Of a DNA stretch of 64,000 bases, positions 39,611 to 51,445 are shown one piece after another. This DNA is from Pictodentalium vernedei (Eukaryota; Mollusca; Scaphopoda; Dentaliida; Dentaliidae). Position 1 is the first letter of the stretch. Every line of letters begins with the position of its first letter. The position numbers were made by a program, and so were the translations under genes. The stretch lies in contig CM062294.1 of the NCBI GenBank assembly GCA_031216915.1, positions 33,929,128 to 33,993,127 of the forward strand. Direction: 5' to 3'. Below the pieces are notes generated by a model that saw nothing but the letters and a program-made list of their open reading frames with translations, ran no database searches and was not told where the DNA came from.

Positions 39611-41700
39611 ACTAGAGAAATAGAATTTACTGCATCCAGTAAATTCATGCTTGTAAGAATAGGGTTAAAATATCTATCGGGGAAAAAACTATATAGAAAG
39701 GGAATTTATGGAGGGTTATTTTCGGGAGTAACATATTTTTAAACACATCAGGAAGGGATTTTCGTAAACAGTATATACAGATAAGGAATATGAACAATTT
39801 TTCTAAAAAACCAGAAAAGGCATACATGTGAACAGCATTCAAAAGGTTTGGTCAAGAGAATGCATTAGGGGTTCAAAAATGTGATTTCCAGCAATACTAA
39901 AAAAATGCACTCAGTTATCCCTGGGCGACCTCAGTGACCTTGTCAATATTGCGAACCTCTATGGAGAGTTGACTCATTTGGTGTTGGTCCCATCTCTGTG
40001 TGTGATACCATGCTTGAGATATGAGTGTGACCCACTCTCAAGAATTTTGCCCACACCCACTTTTTTCATCTAAAAATGCATGTATGAACTTTAGGAGTGC
40101 ATTAGGGGGGTCAGAAAATGTGATTTTCATTAATTCTGAAAAATGCCCTCCATAGCCCCTAGGTGACCTCCATGACCCTGACCCATATTTTGAACCTCTA
40201 TCGAGTGTTGACTCATTTGGTGTTAGTTTCAGGCCTATTCGTCATACCATGCTTGAGATATGAGAATAACTCACCTTCAAAAATCTGGGTCTTGCCCACT
40301 TTTTTACATAAAAATTCATGCATGGCTTTTAGGAATGCTTTGGGGAGGGGGGGGGGGTAAAAAAATGTGATTACCAGCCATTCCGAAAAATGCACTCAGT
40401 GACCCCTAGGTGACCCCCATGACCTTGACCCCTATTTTGAAGCTCTATCGAGTTAGATCCAGATCCATTTGTCATACCATACTTGAGATATGAGTATGAC
40501 CCACTTCCAAAAATTTTGATCATACCCACTTTTTTACATAAGAAAATTCATGTATGGTCTTTGGGAATGCTTTAGAAGGTCAAAAAATGTGATTTACAGC
40601 AATGCAGAAAAATGCACTCAATGACCCCTAGGTGACCTCCGTGACCTTGACCCATATTTTGAATCTCCATCAAGTGTCGACTCATTTGCTGTTAGTCCCA
40701 GGTCCATTTATCATACCATGCTTGAGATATGAGTGTAACCCACTTTCAAAAATTTTGGCAATGCTCACTTTTTTTACGTCAAAATGCATGTGTGTATGTC
40801 AGGAATGCTTTAGGGAGTTCAAAAATGTGATTTCCAGCAATTATGAACAATGCACTCAATGACCCCTGGGTGACCTCCGTGACCTTGACCCATATTTTGA
40901 ATCTCCATCAAGGGTCGACTCATTTGGTGTTAGTCCCAGGTCCATTCATCATACCATGCTTGAGATATGAGCATGACCCACTTTGAAAAATGTTGGCCAC
41001 GCCCACTTTCTTTTACATCAAAATGCATGTGTGTACCTCAGGAATGCTTTGGGGGGGGGGGGGGGAGGGGTAAAAAATGTGATTTCCAGCAATTATGAAA
41101 ATTGCACTTAATGACTCCTAGGTGACCTCCGTGACCTTGACCCATATTTTGAATCTCCATCAAGTGTCGACTCATTTGGTGTTAGTCCCAGGTCCATTTA
41201 TCATACCATGCTTCAGATATGAGCGTGACCCACTTTCAAAAATTTTGGCCACGCCCACTTTTTTATGTCAAAAAGAATGTGTGTAAGTCAGGAATGCTTT
41301 GGTGGGCCAAAAAATGTGATTTCCAGCAATTATGAAAAATGCACTTAATGACCCCTAGGTGACCTCCGTGACCTTGACCCATATTTTAAATCTCCATCGA
41401 GTGTCGACTCATTTGGTGTTGCAGGTCCATACGTCATACCACGCCTGAGACATGGGCGTGACCCACTTTCAAAACACCCCTACAGACACCCCTAATATCC
41501 CAGGTATCTGAAAAACATAGGTGGCCGAGAACTTGTGACTGTCTATCAGCATGTCAAAAATCAACGAGACAGGGCAATTCGTTTTCGAGTTATCTTGCGG
41601 ACAAAAAAGTGATGAGAAGACAGAAGACAGGTGAAGAAGAAGAAAAAAAAGAAAGAAAAATAATCGTACAAAAACAATAGTCTGTGTGTTTCACACAGAC
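39611..41700 (+). mobile_element. Element with about 7-unit satellite core, copy 2
   Basis: Same head, core and tail as the copy at 34592, with about seven units of about 240 bp (marker at about 39939, 40173, 40419, 40645, 40881, 41133 and 41370). It ends with the intact hairpin gtctgtgtg-ttt-cacacagac at 41680-41700. G runs interrupt two units. Confidence 0.75.
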
Positions 41701-42448
41701 TAATGATATATTTCTAAAATAGCATTCATGGATAAGGAAATTAAAAAGTTGTCCTGCAATTTCGACCATATCTCCCATTAATGGGATTGTCAACAATGTA
41801 ACTTTCCTTCGTGAATGTATTGAGCGTGTTCAATTCCATCGTCGTGAAGATTTGAGAAGAGTGTGCCCGTTTCTGCAGATCTTTGTAAACAATATTTTGC
41901 CCAAGTTAACGACTTGCTTTGTATGGTTACAAGCCGTTATGTGACCGATTTCCCTGCATGGAAGCTTATTTATTTTTTGTGCATTTTTCTTTGAGGCGTT
42001 TACAAGTAACACATCGGAGTCGAAATGGTAAAATGTATTTTCTTCGAGTCCCGAGAGCGAAGTCATTTATTTGAAGCATTGTAATTGGAATTACCGATCT
42101 ATTCGTGATTTTTGCAATTCGCTACTGTTACTATTGGAAGCTTGTCTGTCGTCAAAATCGCGAAAATATTTTTTGTTCGCGAGAAAGTGAATAAATTCTA
42201 TTTCCTTGAACTCTAGTCCAGGGCCGACCTGGGCATGCGCCAGTGCGTATTTGGTTCTGAAACATCAGGACCTGGCTCTTAAATCTCAGAAATAGGCTTC
42301 TCAGTTGGCGCGTAACTTCTCAGATCATATTTTGATATTTTTTCGATGGATAATCGAGAGAGACACTCTTACATGTATTATATATATGATTATCATTTAT
42401 CATTATTGTAGAGTGCTTAAGTTAATACTTCAAGTCTTAATTACCAAG

Positions 42449-42536
42449 CATTAATCTTCACTGTGGTTTCTGATCAAGTCTTGGCTGCCTAAATAGGCAG
42501 CCAAGACTTGATCAGAAACCACAGTGAAGATTAATG
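42449..42536. repeat. Perfect 42-bp hairpin
   Basis: Arms 42449-42490 and 42495-42536 are exact complements around AAAT. No element ends or target duplication recognised. Confidence 0.92.
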
Positions 42537-43337
42537 TTTGCTATAGTGTACTAAATGAAAATGATGAGAGCTATTAAATACTTGCTGTGTGTGTTACAAA
42601 CAGCAGTGTGACTCCGTAAATTGAAATCTGGCGCATGAATTGAAAAAATAGGCTCCGAGGCTAGAGCGTATTTTAAATAATCCTGATCGGTCCCTGCTAG
42701 TCATTATTTTGAAATATGATATGACTTTAATTCTTTCATCTAACTATCATATAGAATTTGGTCTGAAAACCACGAGAAACGGTACGTTTCACATAATGTG
42801 TTCCGATTCCGTATCATATAGACGACTCATTCTGATTCCGTATCAGACAGATTGAACTTTCCGTAACACCCCACTATCACATATTATTTCCACTCAATCT
42901 ATAAGTTACTAGTCGATTAACATAAGTTTGGAGGCCCGTTAAAACTCCATAATTCCAGTGACGTCATTCGACGGAGCAGGGCCGCAGGCGATAATGTTAT
43001 AAATAGCCATTAGCGACCCGCGGCTCGGCTGTTTTTAGATTTCGTGGTAATAATAGTAATAATATGATTCTTGTCAGGCATCATGATTCATAAGCGGCCC
43101 CGCATCAATGATGAACAGCCCTTGGGCTTATTAACGGCTCTCGACTTCGTCTCGGGCCTTTAACAAACCCTCGGGCTGTTCAATCATTATATGCATTGTT
43201 ATATTACACATTAAAATATGAAATTCAAAATTTTGACCAATTCCAACCTAATTTAAACTGAAAAACGGGGGAAGCGGGCTTTATTTAACGGGATTGTTAG
43301 ATAAATGTAGTATCATGTCCAAATGCATGTCCTGCAA

Positions 43338-43437
43338 TCTGTATCTGATTCTCGGTCGTGTTTCAATCAGATCGCAACGAGCCCGTCAGAGCGAGTTGTG
43401 ATCCGATTGAAAACACGACCGAGAATCTGATACAGAT
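43338..43437. repeat. Imperfect hairpin of about 45 bp per arm
   Basis: 'atctgtatc.gattctcggt' pairs with its complement near 43437; a few mismatches in the inner part. Confidence 0.8.
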
Positions 43438-43589
43438 GACAAGGTCACGATAATGTATATTTATCAGTATTTGGGGCACTAGGGAAATCGTAAAAGATTT
43501 CCCAACATTTTGTTAGACGACCCATTAACCCGTGTTATAAGGCGACTGTCTGGAACTATTCAAAGGCTGAAAATGACTCATCAAAGGGA

Positions 43590-44110
43590 GAGATTGCTTT
43601 TATTACACGGCTGGTCTATGAAATCCCCATCTACAGCAACACTAAACCATGCGGAAAATGAAAGTCTGATGGACTTTTTTTTAAATAGAAGTGAAATTTC
43701 ACTGGAACTTTCTACAAATTGTGCTCGGCAATTATAATTCGAATCGCTAGCGATAGCTGAAAGTTGTCCCCTGTGTTGCAATGTGTTCTATGTGCCAGTA
43801 GGCACATAGAACACACTGGAACTCAGGGAACAAAATCGTTTCCCGAGTTCCCCTCCAAATTTGGATGGCGATAAAATGTGTCCTTTTTGTTTATAGTTGT
43901 CAAATGAATTGCTGAGTGTCCTTCCAATAATTATTTTTATAGATGTGAAGGCGTGTAATAAACGCATAAAGACACACGCGTGTGAATGGGTTAATCGATA
44001 TGGCGGCCTCTCGTTCTATCTTCTATGCTGGCATTCGTGCCATATCGATTAACCCATTCGCACACGTTTGTCGTTATGTGTATTACCCAGCCTTTCATGT
44101 CTAACCAACA
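43590..44110. repeat. Hairpin-bearing repeat related to 60690-62850
   Basis: It contains 'ccccat.tacagcaacacta', a hairpin 43783-43814 (gtgttctatgtgcc-agta-ggcacatagaacac) and a large inverted pair around 43976-44065 (gtgaatgggttaatcgatat and complement). The same blocks occur at 60700-60960, 62190-62240, 62690-62850 and 63000-63040. Confidence 0.72.
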
Positions 44111-45421
44111 CGTGACTGCACTGTCAGTTGAATGAGTGATCTATTTTTAGAACTGAGATTTTCTGTTTTTGCCATAATAAATTGTTTTTCAGTGGAGGTT
44201 AACCCAAACATTACCACTTTATAGCTACACAGCGTGACTGCTCCATGTTACGGAAATAGTTACTTCTTACTTAGTATGAGCCTTAACTGCGTTTGACAGG
44301 TGGAGGCACTTCCAACAAGTCAATAATTTGAATAAATTGCCGAAATGTGCCAACGCGTCGGGGCCGTGAACTCAAACCCTTTATTTTGCCTTAACTGTTT
44401 TATTTACTATGAATATTATTTAAATTAAATCATACATCGTTTAATACTTCTAATAAAATGTCTTCTAGATGGTTATAGGAACTGGCGAATTTTCCCAAAT
44501 AGACATAAACAAATGGTTCCAAAACACGATAATTAAACAGTTTTCATACAAGCAATCACAGGCAAAGGCATTGCTTTGATCTAAAGAATATTTGGAGTGC
44601 TGAAGCTTCAAACTAAAAAAAGTGATTTTATTGTTGAAAATCAACTTTTAAATTGCAAATTGCACTAACAACAGAACTAAAAATTCACATTTGGAACATT
44701 TAAATTACTGAAACCAAAATTAATCTGAACCATGTATCTACAGCACTTTACCGTCAAATGAACTTTGAGGTGCTTTTTGAATTATTTAAAACACATTTTT
44801 AATCTCCACTGTGAAAGATTTTTTAGTATCAATATTAAGATGTGTAACCTTAAGAATGCATGCTTTGGATTCACTGGAGCTTTACACTTTTCATTAGTTC
44901 TGTTTACCATCAACTGAACAATGATTGTCCTTCTAGTGTTGGAGACAAAATAATTAGTGTATTTATCCTTGACCAGTCAGCTGTATCATGTATTGCTATT
45001 TTATAAGAAGGTTCAATATTGTACAACTCTGTCAGTGTTAGATGTTTGGATTTAGCAATCAGTGTCAACAAATATTCATGCATATCTGTTCCAAATACAT
45101 CAGCCAAGGTGTTATGAACATCTTGCATGTGCCATTTGTCTCTTAAGGTGACACGTCTTGGTGTCATTACTGGAAAAATATTTGGAATGGACATTAAAAA
45201 CATGTTTTAACTAATTTTTAAATCACCCCAGAGTTCATTTCTCGGTAAAGCGCTAGAGATATATGTTTTGGATTAATTTTGATTTCATTAATTTAAGAGT
45301 GCCGTGTGTGAATTTTCCGTTCTGTTCTTAGTGCGATCTAAAATTTTAAAAGATGATTTTCAACAATAAAATTACTTTTTAGTTTAAAACTTCAGCAAAC
45401 AAAATGTTCTTTAGATCAAAG
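44111..45421. other. Unassigned stretch
   Basis: AT-rich, no recognised repeat. One minus-strand ORF (44910-45203, 97 residues, containing TPRRVTLRDKW and DWSRINTLIILSPTLEG) might be a gene or exon fragment but I cannot match it to a family. Confidence 0.4.
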
Positions 45422-45750
45422 CAGGGGGAGCGCGGTGGCTCAGTAGGTAGAGGTGCAGGCTGCAAGCCGAGAGGTCCTCGGTTCGAATCCCGGCTGTGGC
45501 CACCGCGTTGTGTCCTTGGGCAAGACACTTCATCCTCATTGCCTGCGTGGGGGCACGATGACGCCGTGTACTAAGGCGTACTGCACGCCGATGGTACGCA
45601 TGTCCTCAACCAATCTAACCTTGCCTGTGCTGCAGTGCGGAGTTACGATGTTGGGGAGCTGACAGCTGCTCGTCGTTGCTCGGTGGTTCTCTCCGGCCAT
45701 TGTGCATAAATATATGACCTTAAACATCAATAAATAAATAAATAATACAT
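45422..45750 (+). mobile_element. tRNA-derived SINE, nearly full length
   Basis: A box 'tggctcagtaggtagagg', B box 'ggttcgaatccc', the shared body, and a tail of aataaataaataa. Very similar to the copies at 22077 and (inverted) 58989. Confidence 0.9.
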
Positions 45751-46355
45751 CAACATCACTGTTTGTCACTTTTTGTACGAAAATCGTTTAATTTACTTGT
45801 TTTAGAACTCTTTTGTTTTTGACCATTTGGGGAAATTCACCGGTTCCTATAGACCTTAAAGTCGTGTGCGCAATTCACTTATTGCACGGTGGACTGAATT
45901 TTCATAAGACAACTTCAGAATCACTCTTTATTGATTAAACAGCGAAGTTTGCCGATTCGAGGCAACCCCTTCACTCAAGTCGTCTTGTCGACTGGTTTCG
46001 TCTCTAAAACAGACAGCAAGGGTGTAAACGATTGATATAAACGATTGACTAAACTTGACTTTATCACAATTATCGGTTCTGCAGAAATATGTGACACCAG
46101 TGAATAAATAAATACTTGGTCAGTGCACCTGAGACTCCTACATCTTGTTCCAGGTACTCCTGGGATTTGAGCGCAAGGGTATATGGCAGAAGACATAGGA
46201 ATGTCTTAGAGATCACATGTCGGAAGTCTGAGACCCCCCTCTCCATGTTCTAACGATAGTCGCTATGAATTTTCTTTCTTCGTGCGGACTGCAGTGAACA
46301 AGCAATTTTCTGATCCGCGAGGGCTTTGATCATTGTATAGATGGATTAAGTATTT
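45751..46355. other. Unassigned stretch
   Basis: No gene or repeat recognised; a minus-strand ORF at 45975-46196 lacks supporting features. Confidence 0.4.
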
Positions 46356-46606
46356 TTAACCCTTTACCTAACATGAAAAGCAGACGACACTTGCAAAAAT
46401 AATTGTTGAATAACTATTTTTTTTCATTTTTTGTCTCAAAAACATAGGTTATGACCCCTCGTTGGAACGAGCTCGACGAGCTCGTTCCAACGAGGGGTCA
46501 TAACCTATGTTTTTGAGACAAAAAATGAAAAAATAATGAAAATTAATTGGCGATTTTTGAGGATAGCGCTGGTCGGTTTTGGCCGTTACGTTAGGTAAAG
46601 GGTTAA
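46356..46606. mobile_element. piggyBac-type TTAA miniature element, intact
   Basis: TTAA-CCCTTTACCTAAC at the left and GTTAGGTAAAGGG-TTAA at the right, with an almost perfect central hairpin (46436-46526). The best-preserved copy in the window, useful as a family reference. Confidence 0.88.
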
Positions 46607-46784
46607 TAGAAAATTTTGTCCAGCAATTTAGGAATAGTTAGAAACTGAAACACTGAAATACAGTACGTGACAGTATCTTAAACATTTCATCAAAAACTAA
46701 ATAACTAAAGGAAAGAGAAAGAATTAAAAATGCTAGTTAGTAAAAAGCTTATTTGCCGTATATTTATAGTAACTGGTATTATCA

Positions 46785-47909
46785 GTTACACAGTTTGTCG
46801 GTGGCCTAATATGGTATATATGGTGTCAGTTGATTTCATACTGGACGAGAGCGAATGAATGAATAGTTTATTTCACAGCATAATATTATAACAGTGTACA
46901 TTTTCTTTTAAAAAAAACTGAATAACATATATTATACTGTGGGGAGACAGCATAGTCACAGGGACTGTCTTCCCGCTGTCCCCGTTTTGGGAGTAGAAGT
47001 ACTCCTCACAGCAGATACAATTTCTATTACGTGTACTCAAACACTTATTTTGGTCAACATCTCATGAGAATCAGCGGGGAAGTTTCTAAAAGCCGTAAAT
47101 AAGCTCTTTGCAGAAAAAATTGACGGCCCACCATGGAACTGCCCGTAGTGCCATTAGATTTATTGGTGTTGAACCCCTTGCTCAACGTGGGTACGAAACA
47201 GCATTTCCAAAATCAGTTCTAGAGAAAGATCCATTCCTCGTCTGAAGTACGCAGCGCATGACACCTCGTCAGAACGAGCTCAACGACCTCATTCCAACGA
47301 AGGGTCAAGCGCCGCGCTTTCGAGACGAAAAATCTGAACTTAATCAATTTTGTATGGCGATTTTTGTGAAGAGTGCTGGTCAGTTTTCGACAAAGGGCAA
47401 AGGTGAGAGTATCATATTTATAAGCACAGTGACTTAGAGTATCATGGCAAACCGAACTTTGCCGTGCAATTTGAGGTCCTAGGGCCAATCAGACCAATGC
47501 TGGGCGAGACAACAGGACATCTAAATACTAGTCACAAATTATTAGGCCTGCAATCCGGACATCGCGGGTTACTACAAGTAACATTGAGAGAATAGGAACT
47601 GAGCATTTTATCTGTTAGAATCCGTTTAAATTCAGTTCTGGTAGAATTTTGAATAATTGGTTCGATTTCGTTCCACATTCTCGGAAAAGAATGTATCGGA
47701 AGATTAGCTGTAAACTGAGTGCGAGGTTTGAGTGTGTATATCTTGCCTGTTTGTCTTGTCTCCATTCCAGAGGGGTTTGTGTAAAGTTTGAAGGTATCTT
47801 CGAATATGGTGTCAGTTAATTTCATATTGGACGAGAGCGAAGCTCTCGTCCAATATTGAATTAACTGACACCATATATACCACATTAGGCCACCAGCAAA
47901 CTGTGTAAC
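46785..47909. mobile_element. Inverted-repeat-flanked element containing a LINE remnant
   Basis: The ends (46785-46852 and about 47842-47909) are inverted copies of about 68 bp, with 'cctaat.tggtatatatggtg' recognisable in both. A second inner hairpin spans 47807-47880. The interior has a degraded TTAA element (about 47258-47400) and a LINE C-terminal fragment on the minus strand. Origin unclear. Confidence 0.68.
47532..47829 (-). pseudogene. LINE C-terminal fragment
   Basis: The minus-strand frame encodes a segment typical of non-LTR retrotransposon C-termini: FPRMWNEIEPIIQ, then EFKRILTDKMLSSYS, then CSNPRCPDC. There is no upstream reverse transcriptase. The apparent ORF start lies in the flanking inverted repeat and is artificial. 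Confidence 0.7.
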
Positions 47910-49626
47910 GAATATATCTTACCGACTGCTGCATCGATGCACAAAACTAATAACAACAGCGATCAAAATTAAATGAGAGAATTCTCACAATGTGTTCACG
48001 TGTCTTTGCCTTGTTACAATTTATGGGAGGCACTCTCCCATAAATTGTAACAAGGCAAATTCATACATACCAAACAGTTTCATTTCGAAGGTAACATGAC
48101 ACACATCCACAGAATATGAAGCCTTTTAAGTTGCCTAGCCTGCACTTCAAACCAAATATGGGCTTCCAACACTCAATCTTTCAGTTTGAAGCTTTTATCG
48201 GCTGCCGCCATTTTGAATAATCAATGAACAAAGGGGAGATTACCCATAGCTGTCAGCGTATATTGATGTTGACAGGCAGTATATGGTTTTATAGGCAGTC
48301 TGCAAGTGACGTCTTTGGACCAATGAAATTTCCAGATACTTGTAGGAGGTAAGATATTGTGCTGAATTTTATTAATTGTCTTTTTAAATCGTATATTTCG
48401 ATTCATCATATACTACTGACATTGTCTCTAATTATGAAGTATATGTTAATGTTCACAAATATTATGCGTTTTTGGTTTACAGTATTATGCCAATGGGCAG
48501 TTTCCTGATCCTAACAGGTTATTGGTGGAAACATTCTGTAGAAACAGGATTTGCAGGTCGACTGACCCGGTGAAGAATGCAACGACGTGTTGTGTCTGTC
48601 GCATTGAAACCAACAATGCTGGCAAAACAGGCATTGAAAAGGATTACCCGATTTTACCTCAGGCTATTTTAAGGCGCTAGGTTCTAAGTTATGCGAAAAG
48701 CCACATAGAGGTATTATGTCGATGGTTTTGGACCCTGCAAATAGCTGTAGGTTTTTAAATTTCTTGTTCGGTTTCGGTTTTGGTTTTTCAGGTGGAGTAA
48801 AACCTCGGTTCGGTTCGGTTTTCGGTTTGTTCATGAGGCCAAATAAAATTCAATAAAACTCATTCTTATGTCCGGAATCATAACTGAATGGCAGTGAAAT
48901 TGAATGAAACTCAATGAATGCCCGAAACAAGCTATAATACATGTACATGAAGAATCGGGAAGGCCATTATAATAATTACCTAAATATACAGAACTTTTAT
49001 TGTGCTTGGCCATTTTTCGAGGTCTGACACCTACATGCAACTTGAGGAAAGCTGCAAACACAACTAAGCTGAAATGTCGGAAATCCACATTATGTAGCCT
49101 TCCTAGAGTAGTGAGAGTACCCAGACACTGCCATTGGCAGTGTCTGGGTACTCTCACTACTCTGGGATGGCTACAACATTCTGTGAATTTCTGCAGCAAG
49201 AGAGTATTTTAATAAAAAAGAACGAAAAACCTTAGATTACGGGATGTCGACGGTTTCGGTTTCGATTTAAAAAAAAACCCCAAAAAACCTCGGTTCGGTT
49301 TCGGTTAACCTACAGCTCTATTTGAGATTCGATTTTCTAAACATACTAAATAGTTCACATGATGCGACAAAATATGTTTTGGTGTGGTGAACTGAATATC
49401 TCGATTACTCGATCGCATGCTTCATCCATTTTATAAGAATGATTTTCCAGCCATTTTGTATTTATTGTGGTGAATATTTGTTGCCATTGATTGAAAGGTC
49501 ACGAGTTTGACAGTCGTTGCAGTTATATGTTTTGTAAACTTGTGCAAAGCATTTAATTTTAATTGTCTGTATGAGAGCACAGCTCCAAAGTGAGCAAATT
49601 CATATGACACATTCATAAAACACATG
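47910..49626. other. Gene-free stretch with two hairpins
   Basis: Hairpins at 48005-48059 (25-bp stem) and 49093-49175 (about 40-bp arms, near-perfect). A 'cggttcggttttcggttt' low-complexity repeat occurs near 48770-48830 and 49255-49310. No gene is supportable. Confidence 0.55.
49093..49175. repeat. Near-perfect hairpin of about 40 bp per arm
   Basis: Arms carry 'agtgagagtacccagacact' and its complement; mismatches only near the outer edge. It lies inside a G-rich low-complexity environment. Confidence 0.85.
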
Positions 49627-49800
49627 TCTCCAACTCATGCTAACCCTGCTTGTGCCAGGATAGTAAGTTGGGAAGTCGCTCCACAATGGTTCTTTCTGGC
49701 TACTGCGCCTTCCTCCACCCATAAAACTGTCTGTCACGACATGACCAGAGCTGTTAAAACTGCCATCAAAGCGCGATAAATAAATAAATAAATAAATAAA
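49627..49800 (+). mobile_element. SINE 3' fragment
   Basis: Begins in the distal body (ctccaactcatgctaaccctg) and ends in aataaataaataaa. The internal part is diverged. Confidence 0.7.
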
Positions 49801-50729
49801 TTTTTGCCAAGGATATGAGCATTGGAAAAGAATATTTGATAATCTACCAAAATATTTTCTCTAAAATATCAGCAATCAGGGGTCAAATAATTTTGTTTTA
49901 TTTGCGAAGCAAAATGCTTCACATTTCCCAAAAATGAAAAGTATTTTTTGAAAATTGTGTTGCATTTTTACTTCTGAATTTGGCCATTAACAGTTTTTCT
50001 CTTCGAACATGGATTGTTAAGTTCACGTTCAACAGACCGTATGTGTTGTGATTTTCCATGTTTTTGTGGCTTGTCTTTTTTGTAGCCTCAATACATTTGA
50101 CAAATCTTTCATTAAACATTGCTCTGTCTTGATTTGTTGCTTGTATTTTTTCGCGTAAGCGACACGTTAAAATTAGAATATCGTCATTGTAGATCGGTGA
50201 TGCCCAAGGAATTTTTTTTCTTTTCTTGAATTGTGTTCTTTTCATTTTGTTTCGTTCACACCTATTTCTGTATATTTATGGCCTGTGTTTCTAACCGGTG
50301 TAACAAGCGATTTGATTGATCCAATAGAATTTATTGATCATTTTAATCCAATCAAAACCCTTCTAAAGGGCTTTCTGTGTGGAACCTCTCGACTGCAGCC
50401 GAATATCTAGAACCCCTTTCTGTGTTTGGAAGCAGGTTGTCCCTAATTCCTGACGCATGAGGGCTTTGACCACTATATAAATGAAAGTATTTTGAATCAA
50501 ATTTTGTCTAGTAATTAAGGGAAAGTTTTGTGTCGAGTTGTCTATGGCAAGAAACTTGGCAGTGTGAAAAATATGATTCGATTCGCGAAGCTTGCCTCTG
50601 ATTCAAATGGAGATTCAATTCAAATAACAAATTTCAATTCGCAGGGCCCATTTGCTACACGTCTCAACTGATGAGTGGGTCTTGAACCAACAGACTAAAA
50701 TTTGAAAACAGGCTTTTGTTCTTCCATAC
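49801..50729. other. Unassigned flank of the LTR retrotransposon
   Basis: AT-rich, no recognised element. A minus-strand ORF (49919-50245, 108 residues, Lys-rich) has no recognisable feature. The last four bases ATAC form the target duplication. Confidence 0.45.
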
Positions 50730-51078
50730 TGTTGTATTTTCCGGTGTTCAATACAATGGCAATTGAAATAATCAAAATTGGTTATATAGTTTTAACATGA
50801 GAATATAAATACATCAATAACTCTTACTGCACACAGCAGTACTTTGTCACACAGACAAATATCAAGATTGTACACAGGCAATCCTCTAACATAAAACCAT
50901 GATTCTATAATCGTCCGGGAGCAAGCCAGCAACGTCCACCATTTTACACAGTATCTTGACAACCACGACCAGGACCAATCTCGCGCCAAACCACTTTTTT
51001 AGGCCAGTTGCACGAACCGATGAGCTGTTCTCACTGGATACCAGAAACACCACCTCGCTGTTTTAAGCACCTACAACA
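50730..51078 (-). repeat. Gypsy 3' LTR
   Basis: 349 bp, TGTTGTA...TACAACA palindromic ends. It differs from 60261-60609 at about 50814, 50826 and 51012. Confidence 0.95.
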
Positions 51079-51169
51079 CTCTCCGTGTCATTATTGAAAA
51101 TTGAACCAAGCCTGTTTAAAAAAATGTATAGGTATATATTTGCTGTGAGTCATGTCAGGTCCCCAAAAG

Positions 51170-51361
51170 ATGAAGCCAATAACCTCATCCAAGACAGTAA
51201 ATAGACTGATCCCACATTGGTCAATTTATATCACTTATATTAATGAAGCTAATTACCTCATTGATTTTGAGTGAAATTTAATGTCTTAGTCAACACAAAA
51301 ATCCAACATGAATGTAAGTATATATATAAAAAATCAAAACCGATGAAGCAAATTACCTCAT
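51170..51361 (-). repeat. Three copies of a 19-nt hairpin motif downstream of the TatD ORF
   Basis: Copies at 51170-51188, 51243-51261 and 51343-51361. On the element's sense strand each is ATGAGG-N7-CTTCAT, a 6-bp stem with one G-U pair; only the 7-nt loop varies. Two further copies are at 53378-53396 and 53514-53532. Confidence 0.8.
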
Positions 51362-51445
51362 CTTGGTTTTTCATCCAATTCTGTAACTAACTTATTTAAA
51401 TTGAATTGTAATGATATAAACATTTATGTACACGCTGTGTTTCAA

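Larger units (their letters stand above)
41703..43589. other. Gene-free stretch with two long hairpins
   Basis: A perfect 42-bp stem with a 4-nt loop lies at 42449-42536, and an imperfect hairpin at 43338-43437. The rest is unassigned; small ORFs have no supportable function. Confidence 0.55.

Noticed and set aside
44910-45203. Host gene exon on the minus strand
   Set aside because: No recognisable domain, and splice sites could not be judged; mentioned only in the region note.
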